Positions 8,305 through 16,313 of a DNA stretch of 64,000 bases are shown piece after piece. The notes beneath the pieces are model-generated. The model made no database searches, was not told the DNA's origin, and worked only from the letters and a program-made list of their open reading frames with translations. The position numbers and the translations under genes were made by a program. Every line of letters begins with the position of its first letter. Positions within the stretch are counted from its first letter, which is position 1. Source of the DNA: Paenibacillus tyrphae (GTDB lineage Bacteria; Bacillota; Bacilli; Paenibacillales; NBRC-103111); assembly GCF_024158745.1 (NCBI RefSeq), contig NZ_JAMZAW010000005.1, forward strand, positions 248,001-312,000, in the 5' to 3' direction.

Positions 8305-8490
8305 TTGCTTACTCCAGCTCTCGATGAGCAGGCCTCCATTTCCGAAGAAATCGAAGACATGCGTGAGCAGATGGTAAGCTTAGGCAATCAGCTCGGGTTC
8401 ATGCATCCGGAAGTGCAGCACTGCAGCAGACAATTGGATCAATTGCTGCTTCGTTATTATGAAGCCGATAAAACGGATAACCGCAAATGA
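8305..8490 (+). CDS. Spo0E-like aspartyl-phosphate phosphatase
   Basis: A 61-residue two-helix protein. Members of this family dephosphorylate Spo0A~P or related response regulators and so restrain sporulation. The family core is visible as 'EEIEDMREQMVSLGNQLG', then 'HPEVQHCSRQLDQLLLRYY', corresponding to the usual S-Q-x-L-D signature (here S-R-Q-L-D). The start is TTG 8305, seven bases after AGGACGG; the next in-frame Met lacks a ribosome site and would cut the first helix. It is a single gene, followed 84 bases later by the HesB/IscA gene. Family is fairly sure; the target regulator is unknown. Confidence 0.85.
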   Translation: MLTPALDEQASISEEIEDMREQMVSLGNQLGFMHPEVQHCSRQLDQLLLRYYEADKTDNRK

Positions 8491-8573
8491 GGCAGCCCTT
8501 GAGGACCGAGGCCGGAAGGAGTATACTTCTATATAGAAGTACATTTTCGAGCAGGTAAGGGAGGCATGGCGAT

Positions 8574-8936
8574 ATGATTAAAATCAGCGAAACGGCTTGC
8601 GATAAAATTAAAGAAATGCTCGCGGCGGAGGAAACTCCGAATCTGTTCCTGCGCGTGGGCGTCAAGGAAGGCGGCTGCAGCGGCTTTTCCTACGGAATGG
8701 GCTTTGACGACAACGAGCAGGAAGGCGACAAAGTCATGGACATCCACGGGCTGAAGGTCGTCGTGGACGAAGAAAGTGCCAAATATTTGTACGGTGTGGA
8801 GATCGATTTCCAAGACACCGGCATCGGCGGCGGGTTCAGCATTCACAACCCGAATGCGGTAGCCACATGCGGCTGCGGCTCCAGCTTCCGTACGAAGCCG
8901 GAGGAGGAAGCGCTGGCGCAGCCTTGCGAGGATTGA
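8574..8936 (+). CDS. HesB/IscA-family Fe-S carrier (YutM-like)
   Basis: A-type Fe-S carrier of 120 residues that passes clusters to apo-proteins. The three ligand cysteines are present: Cys35 in 'EGGCSGFSYG' and Cys99/Cys101 in 'CGCGSSF'. Length and synteny (near yuzB, yutJ-like and NifU genes) match Bacillus YutM. GTAAGGGAGG lies upstream of ATG 8574. Its final 81 bases are repeated 1,050 bases downstream with eight differences, seven of them silent, so the 3' end of this gene, or the downstream copy, has been supplied by recombination with a diverged relative. Confidence 0.93.
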   Translation: MIKISETACDKIKEMLAAEETPNLFLRVGVKEGGCSGFSYGMGFDDNEQEGDKVMDIHGLKVVVDEESAKYLYGVEIDFQDTGIGGGFSIHNPNAVATCGCGSSFRTKPEEEALAQPCED

Positions 8937-9085
8937 GTGAGTGCGTTACGGTGACCTGAACGTCTGCTTTAGGTGTTGGCCGAGGCGGTGGGTTGCGGAT
9001 TGAATCGAAAAAGTAGCGTAATATCAACCGTGTGAAATGAACGATAACAACCCGAATTTTTTCGTTTATGGGTTGTGAACTCCGC

Positions 9086-9132
9086 ACCTCCTGACGTTAT
9101 TCTTCGGAATACAACGTTGGGAGGTTTTTATT
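9086..9132 (+). terminator. Intrinsic terminator after HesB/IscA gene
   Basis: Stem ACCTCC-TG-ACGTT / AACGT-TG-GGAGGT, followed by TTTTATTTT. It lies 150 bases after the stop codon. A weaker hairpin (AACAACCC...GGGTTGT) precedes it. Confidence 0.7.
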
Positions 9133-9172
9133 TTGAAGCTCAAAAACATGTATGTAGTACATACAAAAAAGT

Positions 9173-9313
9173 GTGCTGCTCGGAGCTGTCGGCGGCTGGG
9201 TAATGTTTTTAATGATTAAAAAGATCATTTCCATCAAAAAACACTTCAAAATTTTGTTAAAAAATCCGATATATAAGGAGGTAACCGATATTAAAGGAAA
9301 TCAACATGTGTAA
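9173..9313 (+). CDS. Possible small membrane-anchored ORF
   Basis: An open frame of 46 codons from GTG 9173. It would encode a hydrophobic helix ('AVGGWVMFLMIKKIISIKKH') followed by a lysine-rich tail, and ends 17 bases before the lipoprotein gene. There is no clear ribosome site before the GTG, and a stop codon lies just upstream in frame, so it may be the remnant of a longer gene. I do not recognise a family. Confidence 0.25.
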   Translation: MLLGAVGGWVMFLMIKKIISIKKHFKILLKNPIYKEVTDIKGNQHV

Positions 9314-9330
9314 AAGAGGAGAGTATTGAG

Positions 9331-9888
9331 ATGCTTAATCGCAACAAAATTGGTTTTTTGATTGGAATGGCCGTTGTATTGCTGTTCGTCAGTTCCGGAT
9401 GTGCAAAAGAAAAAACCGATGAGGAAAAGCTGGCTGAGGCCATTCAGAAATCGATTGCGAACGCTGCTAATAAGGCGGATGCTTCTACTAAAAAGGAAGA
9501 ACCTACAGTGGAGTCAAAACTAGTTGAGATTAGCAACTTTATAACCGTGTCTATTTGGAACGAAGGATTCGTAAACATCGGTTCGTACAAAAGTAGGGGT
9601 ACTAGCAGCACAGGCAAGGAGTTAGACATAGATTTCACAATCGACCGACTTGGTAAAGCGATGGAGAAGAAAGTGGAATATGATGCTTATATACAGGGAT
9701 TGGATGCGAAGTATGATAATGTGAAGCAAGTATGGACTAAACTATCGAGTGAAACCGATAACTTGTACAAACAGCTTAAGGAAAATAAGCCCCAAGCCAA
9801 TGACAAGAGTTATAAGTTTAATACGGGATTATTCGAGCAGTATAGTGAAGCTTTTAGAGATGATGTACAGGCGCTGAACAAGAAATAA
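9331..9888 (+). CDS. Predicted lipoprotein of unknown function
   Basis: A 185-residue secreted lipoprotein. A basic N-terminus and a hydrophobic stretch lead to the lipobox 'VSSGC', with the lipidated cysteine near residue 25, so the mature part should be anchored on the outer face of the membrane. The rest is hydrophilic, lysine-rich and probably helical, with no enzymatic motif I recognise. AGAGGAGAG gives a good ribosome site before ATG 9331. The gene is visibly AT-richer than its neighbours and lies in a 1,050-base segment bounded by two copies of the HesB/IscA 3' end, suggesting acquisition. Confidence 0.75.
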   Translation: MLNRNKIGFLIGMAVVLLFVSSGCAKEKTDEEKLAEAIQKSIANAANKADASTKKEEPTVESKLVEISNFITVSIWNEGFVNIGSYKSRGTSSTGKELDIDFTIDRLGKAMEKKVEYDAYIQGLDAKYDNVKQVWTKLSSETDNLYKQLKENKPQANDKSYKFNTGLFEQYSEAFRDDVQALNKK

Positions 9889-9905
9889 ATAGGATTTAAG
9901 GTGCC

Positions 9906-9986
9906 GCAGTAGCCACATGCGGATGCGGCTCCAGCTTTCGCACGAAGGCGGAGGAAGAAGCGCTGGCGCAGCCTTGTGAGGATTAA
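9906..9986 (+). pseudogene. Second copy of the HesB/IscA gene 3' end
   Basis: The 27 codons here repeat the last 27 codons of the HesB/IscA gene (8856-8936), including the CGCGSSF cluster-ligand motif and the 'QPCED' ending. There are eight base differences; seven are silent (counting TGA to TAA) and one changes Pro to Ala. There is no start or 5' part. The silent-biased divergence shows that both copies were once parts of working genes. Confidence 0.9.
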
Positions 9987-10045
9987 AGGCGGGGGACACG
10001 CAACGAAGTCAAAGAAGATCAAAAGGTCAACATAATTCTGCACAA

Positions 10046-10100
10046 CAACGCCACTCAAGCGGAATGATCCGTTCGGGTGGCGTTACTTATTACGTCTTTT
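10046..10100 (+). terminator. Terminator after the duplicated gene end
   Basis: Stem AACGCCAC / GTGGCGTT with an inner CGGA/TCCG pair, then TACTTATTACG and TTTTTTT. It was probably the original terminator of the gene whose 3' end is duplicated here. Confidence 0.65.
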
Positions 10101-10212
10101 TTTACCATGGAAAGAACTATTTTAATTCATTTGGGATCGAATATTAGGGGAAGGGGATGGAGTAACAACGTTGCAATCACTTATGCCCTTAACGCAATTC
10201 AAGAAACAAATT

Positions 10213-10270
10213 AAGACGGCAGCTTGTCGGGTTAGAGGCTAACTCCCTTATTCCGATCGGCTGCCGTCTT
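10213..10270 (-). terminator. Terminator of the XRE regulator gene
   Basis: Perfect 11-bp stem AAGACGGCAGC / GCTGCCGTCTT with a 36-base interior. On the minus strand a weak T-rich tail (TTAATTTGTTTC) follows. The upstream stretch from 10100 to 10212 shows no supported gene. Confidence 0.6.
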
Positions 10271-10496
10271 TGGGTATTACGCTAAAAAGTTCATTTGGAG
10301 TGATGTTAAAATATGCGCACAGTTTGGCTATAAGTTCCGCGGGGATTCGTTTATTATCCATATCGACATTATTAATCAAGTCATTAATTGTCGATCGGCG
10401 ATAATTAATTTCGGTTGAGAGTTTAAGCGCCGAGATGTTTTTCTTCTTTATAATTTCACCAAGATGACAGTGTAATCTTACATCGTTCATATCCAT
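10248..10496 (-). CDS. XRE/Cro-family repressor
   Basis: An 82-residue protein that is essentially one Cro/C1-type helix-turn-helix domain: 'LGEIIKKKNISALKLSTEINYRRSTINDLINN' contains the HTH, and 'IPAELIAKLCAYFNITPNELFSVIP' is the usual closing part ('first determine the number of repeats, then ELF/ELL'). There is no effector domain. GGAG lies nine bases before ATG 10496. Two 19-bp palindromes lie in the intergenic region shared with the divergent gene at 10699. This suggests a small autoregulated switch like those of phages and integrative elements. Confidence 0.88.
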   Translation of the reverse strand: MDMNDVRLHCHLGEIIKKKNISALKLSTEINYRRSTINDLINNVDMDNKRIPAELIAKLCAYFNITPNELFSVIPKDGSRSE

Positions 10497-10560
10497 ATCA
10501 ATAATCTCCTATTCGCAATCCACTTAAAATAAATATAGCAAAAAGATAATAAGCAATCTA

Positions 10561-10614
10561 TTGACCGTTTAACGATCAACTGTTATAGTGGTGATGTGAA
10601 CGTTTAACGGTCAA
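10561..10614. promoter_or_regulatory. Paired palindromic operators overlapping a promoter
   Basis: Two 19-bp imperfect palindromes of the form TGA-N-CGTTTAACG-N-TCA lie at 10561-10579 and 10596-10614, 35 bp centre to centre. The first begins with TTGACC, which pairs with TTATAG (10583-10588) at 16-bp spacing to form a plus-strand promoter for the gene at 10699. The XRE protein next door is the natural candidate to bind here. Confidence 0.7.
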
Positions 10615-10698
10615 TTGACAAAAGTTTATTTTTTGCAGCTTCATCTTTGGTACTTCTGCGAGACGAACGCATTTAAAAACAAAAAGGAGTGGCAGAAC

Positions 10699-11007
10699 AT
10701 GTTGAAGAGGATAACCCTTGTTCTCGAAGCAGGCGATAATGATTTTGAACTTACAGATGCATATTTGACGCCAGACGAATCGCACGCATTTTTTATTTCA
10801 AATCATACTGTTCATTATACCATGGCTTCCCGGACGCAAAATCATCGAATTTACGTGGAATGCGGTGCCAGATTAATTTTAGGCAAGACGCATAAAGGAG
10901 AAATCACTATATTCGACCTGCATGAGAAACTCCAGGCCATGACGGCTTACGAACTCCTGAATTTCCACGTGCTCCATGATGCAGATAAATTGAGCCTAAT
11001 TCGTTGA
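10699..11007 (+). CDS. Hypothetical protein under the XRE operator
   Basis: Unrecognised protein of 102 residues, with no membrane segment or signal peptide. Mixed beta/alpha character is suggested by 'RITLVLEAGDNDFELTDAYL' and 'HRIYVECGARLILG'. ATG 10699 is chosen because AAAAAGGAG lies nine bases upstream; a longer reading from TTG 10615 has no ribosome site and would begin inside the operator. The only informative context is the divergent XRE repressor and the twin palindromes over its promoter. AT content is higher than in flanking operons, in keeping with a small acquired island. Confidence 0.65.
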   Translation: MLKRITLVLEAGDNDFELTDAYLTPDESHAFFISNHTVHYTMASRTQNHRIYVECGARLILGKTHKGEITIFDLHEKLQAMTAYELLNFHVLHDADKLSLIR

Positions 11008-11082
11008 AGATGGACTCTCTTTTGGCACAATAAAATAAATGGTTTTGACATGTAAAACAGGAAAAAGATTGACGGTTCGTCC

Positions 11083-11124
11083 TTATCGTTATAATATTTA
11101 TTTTAATAATATTTATTGCGATAA
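11083..11124. promoter_or_regulatory. Probable MarR promoter and operator
   Basis: An AT-rich inverted repeat (TTATCGTTATAATATT paired with AATATTTATTGCGATAA) spans 11083-11124. It contains a TATAAT (11090-11095), with TTGACG about 15 bases further up. Its position 26 bases before the MarR start suggests autoregulation. Confidence 0.55.
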
Positions 11125-11150
11125 ATAAATTGTTCAGTGAGGGGTACACA

Positions 11151-11615
11151 ATGAGTCTAATCGACTACTGTATCATGATCGGGGAGCTGCTGAGGGTCAT
11201 TGACACCAAGCATTCGAAGATCGTGAACCAGCATTACTCTCCGCACAATCTGACTGGCCCGTCGATCAACATTTTGCTGCTGCTGCATCATGAAGGTCCG
11301 ACCCGGGTGGGCGATATCGGGGCGCAGCTCAATATGGTGGACAGCAACGTATCGGCGGTGTGCTCGCGGCTCGAGACGATGGATATGATCGAGCGCGTAA
11401 GGACGAAGGAAGACCAGCGGGTGGTCAAGATTCAATTGACCGACACGGCCCGGGACAAGATGGAGGAAATTCTCGGGAACGTGAAAGACTTTCAGGAGCT
11501 GTTCGTGAAGAATGCGTCGGAAGACGACTTGAAAGATATTGTGCACGGTCTGACGAAGCTCAACGAGTTGCTGGAGAACGTGTTGAAGGAAAAGACAAAC
11601 TCCCAGCAAACATAA
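11151..11615 (+). CDS. MarR-family transcriptional regulator
   Basis: Winged-helix dimeric regulator of 154 residues. The DNA-binding part runs from 'THVGDIG'-like residues near 56 through 'NVSAVCSRLETMDMIERVRTKEDQRVVKIQLT', where the wing motif D-x-R-x-x-x-I-x-L-T is seen. ATG 11151 is preferred, since GTGAGGGG lies eight bases upstream; the longer frame from 11130 would include it. It precedes the Opp/Dpp-type ABC operon in the same direction with about 200 bases between, so it may control peptide or metal-chelate uptake as well as itself. The ligand is unknown. Confidence 0.9.
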   Translation: MSLIDYCIMIGELLRVIDTKHSKIVNQHYSPHNLTGPSINILLLLHHEGPTRVGDIGAQLNMVDSNVSAVCSRLETMDMIERVRTKEDQRVVKIQLTDTARDKMEEILGNVKDFQELFVKNASEDDLKDIVHGLTKLNELLENVLKEKTNSQQT

Positions 11616-11662
11616 GACTGTCCGCAACAAAGCGTAAAAAGCAATAAGATTCGGCGCGATGT

Positions 11663-11705
11663 ACGGGCGCATGGTTGTGTGCCCGTTACGAAGCGGTCTT
11701 TTTCT
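11663..11705 (+). terminator. Possible terminator between MarR gene and ABC operon
   Basis: Stem ACGGGCGCA / TGTGCCCGT (one G-T pair) with a six-base loop. The T-rich tract (CTTTTTCTATTCTTT) begins about ten bases later, so termination is plausible but not certain. Confidence 0.4.
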
Positions 11706-11813
11706 ATTCTTTAACCAAGTAATCTTATGTGAATTGAAAATTTTGTCCGAAGTGCCTACTGGACGGCTAGCGGCATCCATTGCGTTTTTATTATGGAAAT
11801 AGGGGGGTTATGG

Positions 11814-13394
11814 ATGAAAAAGAAACGGAGCTTCCTGACCGCGCTCGTCATCGCTTTGGGATTGGTCGTAAGCGCATGCAGCCCGGAGCCGGAAGCGAAC
11901 GAGGGCTCAGCGAATACGTCCGCTTCAAAAGCAGGCGGCAACCTGATCGTCGCCATCAAAGACGATCCGAAAACGTTCAACCCGATCTACGCCGGCGACC
12001 GGATGTCGCTGACCATCGGCAAAGCTTTGTTCTCGCCGCTGTTCACGATCAATGACGGCAAAAAAACGTTCGTGCTGACGGAAAGCTTGACGCCTTCGGC
12101 CGATCTGACGAAATACACGCTCAAGCTGCGCAGCGGCTTAACCTGGCATGACGGCCAGAAGCTGACGGCGGACGACGTGGTATTCACGCTCAACAGCATC
12201 CTGGACGAGAAGCAGCACAGCTATTTCCGGAGCTTGTTCGTGCTGGACGGCAAGCCGGTGCAAATCAACAAGCTGGACGAGCTCACCGTGGAGCTTGTGC
12301 TTCCTCAAGCGTCGGCTTCGTTCGAAGGGGCACTTGTGCAGATTTCGCCGATTCCGAAGCACATCTTCGAAGGCGAAGCGGATATGGAGAAAAGCGCGAA
12401 GAACAACAACCCGGTCGGCTCCGGCCCGTTCAAATTCAAGGAATACCGCTCAGGCGAGTACGTGATTGTGGAGCGTAACGACAGCTACTTCGGCGACAAG
12501 GCGAAGCTCGACTCGATCACGTACCGTGTAGCGAAAGACGGCAACGCAGCGACACTGGCCCTGCAAAACGGCGAGATCAACATGATGCTGGTGGAGCCGC
12601 AGGATTACAACAAGGTGAAGGATACCGGCAAGTCCGAGCTGCTCATGTTCCCGTCCGGCGGGGTCACGACGATGGTATTCAATACGAATATCGATGTGAT
12701 GAAGAAAAAGGAAGTGCGCCAGGCCATCGCCCATGCGATCGACAAGAAAGAGCTGATTACGATGGGATTTTCCTCGGTTGATTTTGCCGAGCCGGCTGCG
12801 TCGATTTTTTCCCCGGACACGCTGTACCAGAAGAAGGAGCTCAAAACGTACGAATACGACCAAGCCAAAGCGAAGGAGCTGCTCAAAGCCGCCGGTGCGG
12901 ACAATCTGACAATCCGTTTCGCTTACTACAATGCGAGCAAGGCGGAAGGCAATATGTCCCTGTACCTTCAACAAAAGCTAAAGGAAATCGGCGTTCAAGT
13001 CGAATTGATCCCGCTCGACGGGGCCACGCTCGGCAAGAAGGCGCTGAACAAGGACAACACGGATTACGATCTGTCCTTTGGCGGTTACAGCATGGGCTAC
13101 GAGCCGGATGCCTATAAAGCGATTTATCTCGGCAGCGCGCCTTACAACTATTCGCATTACAAGAACGACGAGTTTGATAAGCTGTGGATCAAAGCGGCGG
13201 TCGAAACGGATGCGAATAAACGAGCAGATTTGTACAAGCGGATTCAGGAAATGGCGGCGGACGAAGTGACGACGTATCCGATCGCCTACGGCAAATCGAT
13301 CATTGCGGTCGATAAAAGGTTCGGTGGACTGAAGGAAGCGGTGCCGAAGCAAGTGGTGCTGTTCGATGATTTTACGAAAATTTACTTGAAGTAA
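11814..13394 (+). CDS. Oligopeptide/nickel-type ABC substrate-binding lipoprotein
   Basis: Extracellular binding protein of family SBP_bac_5 (DppA/OppA/NikA type), 526 residues. The signal peptide ends in lipobox 'VVSAC' near residue 20. The family hallmark 'LTWHDGQKLTADDVVFTLNSI' lies near 107-127, and 'YEPDAYKAIYLGSAPYNYSHYKNDEFDKLW' is typical of the second lobe. TAGGGGGG precedes ATG 11814; an in-frame ATG at 11793 lies upstream of that site. It is the first gene of a five-gene ABC operon. Ligand may be di- or oligopeptides, nickel or an opine; the sequence alone does not decide. Confidence 0.92.
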   Translation: MKKKRSFLTALVIALGLVVSACSPEPEANEGSANTSASKAGGNLIVAIKDDPKTFNPIYAGDRMSLTIGKALFSPLFTINDGKKTFVLTESLTPSADLTKYTLKLRSGLTWHDGQKLTADDVVFTLNSILDEKQHSYFRSLFVLDGKPVQINKLDELTVELVLPQASASFEGALVQISPIPKHIFEGEADMEKSAKNNNPVGSGPFKFKEYRSGEYVIVERNDSYFGDKAKLDSITYRVAKDGNAATLALQNGEINMMLVEPQDYNKVKDTGKSELLMFPSGGVTTMVFNTNIDVMKKKEVRQAIAHAIDKKELITMGFSSVDFAEPAASIFSPDTLYQKKELKTYEYDQAKAKELLKAAGADNLTIRFAYYNASKAEGNMSLYLQQKLKEIGVQVELIPLDGATLGKKALNKDNTDYDLSFGGYSMGYEPDAYKAIYLGSAPYNYSHYKNDEFDKLWIKAAVETDANKRADLYKRIQEMAADEVTTYPIAYGKSIIAVDKRFGGLKEAVPKQVVLFDDFTKIYLK

Positions 13395-13447
13395 CACGCT
13401 TGTCTGCGCGGTAAAGTCAGCAGGCGTCGCTCAGGGGGAATTCCGAC

Positions 13448-14398
13448 TTGAAAACGTATGCAATCCGACGCATTCTGCAAATGATTCCGCTGTTGTTTAT
13501 TATTTCCATCGTTTGTTTCGTTCTGCTCAGGCTTTCCCCCGGGGACCCGGTGATGTCGTTCGTCACGCCCAATATGAGCCCGGACGACGTCGCGAGAATC
13601 CGGCACAGTATGGGGCTGGACGAACCTCTGTATTTGCAATACGTCTACTGGCTGCTGCATCTGCTGAAAGGCGACTTCGGCTATTCGTTGAACAATCACC
13701 GCCCGGTGCTGACCTTGATTGCCGAACGCTTGCCGGCCACGATCGGGCTGATGGGCTCGGCCACGGTGCTGTCGCTGATTTTTGCGACGCTGCTCGGTCT
13801 GATCTCGGCGTTGTACAAAAACCGTTTCGTCGACCGAGTACTGAGCTTGATCGCGTATATCGGGATTTCGCTCCCCGGCTTATGGTTCGCGATGCTCTTG
13901 ATCTACTTGTTTTCCGTGAAGCTGCACTGGCTTCCGAGCATGGGGATGCGGACGATCGGCGTGAATTCGGTCTGGGACATCGTCAAGCATGGCATTATGC
14001 CGTGTATGGTGCTCTGTGCCACGCACATTTCCGTGTACATGCGTTATATCCGCTCCAGCACGATCAGCCAGCTTGAAGAGGATTACGTGCAGATTCAATA
14101 TGCTTACGGCTCCAACCGGCGTACCGTACTTTTTCGCCACGTCCTGCGTAATGTGCTTTTGCCGGTCATTACGATCATGGGGTTGTCGCTTCCCGAGCTG
14201 CTGGCGGGCTCCTTCCTCGTGGAGAGCATCTTTTCCTGGCCGGGAATGGGGTCGCTCGGCGTCAATGCCGTATTCGGGCTCGACTATCCGCTGATCATGA
14301 GCATTACGATGCTGTCTTCGTTCCTGCTGATCGTCGGCAATCTGGCTGCCGATCTGCTATACGGCTTGGTCGACCCCCGAATTAAGGCAATGAGGTGA
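13448..14398 (+). CDS. ABC transporter permease (DppB/OppB type)
   Basis: Inner-membrane permease of 316 residues with about six helices. The N-terminal 'YAIRRILQMIPLLFIISIVCFVLLRLSPGDP' and the C-terminal 'EDYVQIQYAYGSNRRTVLFRHVLRN' (EAA loop that docks the ATPase) are the hallmarks of the first permease of Dpp/Opp/Nik systems. The start is TTG 13448, eight bases after AGGGGGAA. It follows the binding-protein gene by 53 bases and is followed by the second permease after seven bases. It works as heterodimer with that protein. Confidence 0.93.
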   Translation: MKTYAIRRILQMIPLLFIISIVCFVLLRLSPGDPVMSFVTPNMSPDDVARIRHSMGLDEPLYLQYVYWLLHLLKGDFGYSLNNHRPVLTLIAERLPATIGLMGSATVLSLIFATLLGLISALYKNRFVDRVLSLIAYIGISLPGLWFAMLLIYLFSVKLHWLPSMGMRTIGVNSVWDIVKHGIMPCMVLCATHISVYMRYIRSSTISQLEEDYVQIQYAYGSNRRTVLFRHVLRNVLLPVITIMGLSLPELLAGSFLVESIFSWPGMGSLGVNAVFGLDYPLIMSITMLSSFLLIVGNLAADLLYGLVDPRIKAMR

Positions 14399-14405
14399 AG
14401 CTAAA

Positions 14406-15251
14406 ATGAACCGCATGAGATGGCGTATGCTGCGTCTGCAATTGGTCGAGCAAAAGGCGGGGCTGGCCGCGCTTGTTCTGCTGGCGGCATACGCGCTGGC
14501 TTCGGCGTTTGCGTTTCTCGTTCCCTACGATCCGAACGCCATCAACATCACCGAGCGTCTGCTTCCGCCGAGCGGCGCGCATTGGTTCGGCACGGACGAT
14601 AACGGGCGTGATTATTTTGCCCGCGTGTTGTATGGGGGACGCATTTCTCTGAGCATCGGCTTTATCAGTATGATTATTTCAGTCGTAGTCGGCACATTTG
14701 TTGGCACGATCAGCGGTTATTTCGGCGGCAGGCTCGACCAGCTTTTGATGCGGTTAATCGATGTGCTGCTATCGGTGCCTTCCTTTTTCCTGATGCTCGT
14801 GTTGAATGCCTACCTGAAGCCGAGCATTCTGACGATGATTCTGATCATCGGGCTGCTGAGCTGGCTGTACATTGCGCGGATTGTGCGGGCGGAGACGATA
14901 TCGGTTAAAGAACGGGAGTACGTGCTGTACGCCCGGGTATCGGGACAAACCAATTTCCGCATCCTGACGAAGCATATTATCCCGGGCGTCATTCCTACGG
15001 TGATTGTGGCGGCGACGGTCAATATTGCGGGCATTATTATGATGGAATCGTCACTCAGCTTCCTGGGGCTTGGTGTCCGGCCGCCGGATTCGTCCTGGGG
15101 CAGTATGCTGAACAATGCAAAAGGGTACATCGGAGAGCAGCCGACATTGGCATTGTTTCCGGGGCTGTTCATTTTAACGACAGTACTCAGCTTTAATTTC
15201 CTGGGCGACGTGCTGCGTGCCGCATTCGAGCCGAAAGTCGGCCGGCGATAA
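14406..15251 (+). CDS. ABC transporter permease (DppC/OppC type)
   Basis: Second inner-membrane permease, 281 residues. It shows the DppC-type N-terminal helix, then 'HWFGTDDNGRDYFARVLYGGRISLSIG', which is diagnostic, and the EAA-type loop 'EREYVLYARVSGQTNFRILTKHIIPG'. The end 'SFNFLGDVLRAAFEPK' is also typical. AGGTGA lies eight bases before ATG 14406. Tight spacing to both neighbours supports one mRNA and one transporter complex with 13448, 15279 and 16310. Confidence 0.93.
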   Translation: MNRMRWRMLRLQLVEQKAGLAALVLLAAYALASAFAFLVPYDPNAINITERLLPPSGAHWFGTDDNGRDYFARVLYGGRISLSIGFISMIISVVVGTFVGTISGYFGGRLDQLLMRLIDVLLSVPSFFLMLVLNAYLKPSILTMILIIGLLSWLYIARIVRAETISVKEREYVLYARVSGQTNFRILTKHIIPGVIPTVIVAATVNIAGIIMMESSLSFLGLGVRPPDSSWGSMLNNAKGYIGEQPTLALFPGLFILTTVLSFNFLGDVLRAAFEPKVGRR

Positions 15252-15278
15252 TTCGTGAAAGCAACGGAGTGAAGCGAT

Positions 15279-16313
15279 ATGGCACAACTATTGGAAGTTC
15301 GCGATTTGCAAACGTCGTTCTTTACCCGCGACGGTGAGGTGCGGTCGGTCCGCGGCGTCAGCTTTGCCGTCGGTGAGGGCGAGATGGTGGGCATCGTCGG
15401 CGAATCGGGCAGCGGCAAGAGCGTCGCGGCGAAGTCGCTGCTGGGCCTCATTCCGCCACCGGGCAAAATTGTCGGCGGTCAGGTGCTGCTCCGCGGCGAG
15501 GACATGCTCCGGCTCCCGGAGCCCAAGCTGAGAGCGGCGCGGGGAAAGCGGATCGCGATGATTTTTCAGGACCCGATGACGGCTTTGAATCCGGTGCTCA
15601 AGATCGGGACGCAGCTGACCGAGGTCATTCGACGCCACCGGAACGTTGGGCGGGCCGAAGCGCGGCGCCTCGCCATCGATTGGCTGCGCGAGGTCGGCAT
15701 CCCGTCGCCGGAGAGACGGATTGATCAGTACCCGCATGAATTCAGCGGGGGGATGCGGCAGCGGGTCATGATTGCGATGGCGCTGTCCTGCGAGCCGGAG
15801 CTCCTCATTGCCGACGAGCCGACGACGGCGCTGGATGTGACGATTCAAGCGCAAATCTTGAAGCTGATGAAACGACTATGCGGGACGACCAACACCTCCG
15901 TCGTGCTGATTACGCACGATCTTGGCGTCGTCGCCCAAGTATGCACGCGCGTCGTTGTAATGTACGGCGGTCTTGTGATGGAGGAAGGCGCGGTGGGCGA
16001 TATTTTCGAAGCGCCGCAGCATCCGTACACGCAGGGGCTGCTCCGGTCGATTCCCCGTGTGACCGAAGGGAAGCGGGAGCGGCTTGTATCCATCGAAGGC
16101 TCGCCGCCCAATCTGCTGCACCCGCCCAAGGGCTGCCCGTTTCAGGAGCGCTGCCCGCATGCCATGGACAAATGCGGCGAGCTGCCGCCTTATTTCGAAT
16201 CGAAGCCGGGCCACCGCTCGTTATGCTGGCTGCAGGACGGTCAAGGCTATCCGTCCCGGCCGCTGGCTTTCGCGGGCTCGGCGGCGTTGCAGCAGGGAGG
16301 GGAAGCGCCATGA
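15279..16313 (+). CDS. ABC transporter ATPase (DppD/OppD type)
   Basis: Cytoplasmic ATPase of 344 residues. Walker A 'GESGSGKS' lies near residues 41-48, the signature 'FSGGMRQRV' near 155 and Walker B '[12 protein letters not shown]' near 175-186. The C-terminal oligopeptide-transporter extension has cysteines ('[15 protein letters not shown]') that in this family can hold an iron-sulfur cluster. The start ATG 15279 follows GGAGTGA. The stop overlaps the next start in ATGA, which suggests translational coupling to the OppF-type partner. Confidence 0.94.
   Translation: MAQLLEVRDLQTSFFTRDGEVRSVRGVSFAVGEGEMVGIVGESGSGKSVAAKSLLGLIPPPGKIVGGQVLLRGEDMLRLPEPKLRAARGKRIAMIFQDPMTALNPVLKIGTQLTEVIRRHRNVGRAEARRLAIDWLREVGIPSPERRIDQYPHEFSGGMRQRVMIAMALSCEPELLIADEPTTALDVTIQAQILKLMKRLCGTTNTSVVLITHDLGVVAQVCTRVVVMYGGLVMEEGAVGDIFEAPQHPYTQGLLRSIPRVTEGKRERLVSIEGSPPNLLHPPKGCPFQERCPHAMDKCGELPPYFESKPGHRSLCWLQDGQGYPSRPLAFAGSAALQQGGEAP

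Noticed and set aside
10160-10250. Possible 23-residue peptide starting at a TTG near 10170
   Set aside because: It has a purine-rich stretch upstream but runs into the terminator stem of the XRE gene; too short and unconvincing.
15878-16309. Upstream extension of the OppF-type ATPase frame
   Set aside because: The frame is open by chance over the OppD-type gene; protein similarity starts only at ATG 16310.
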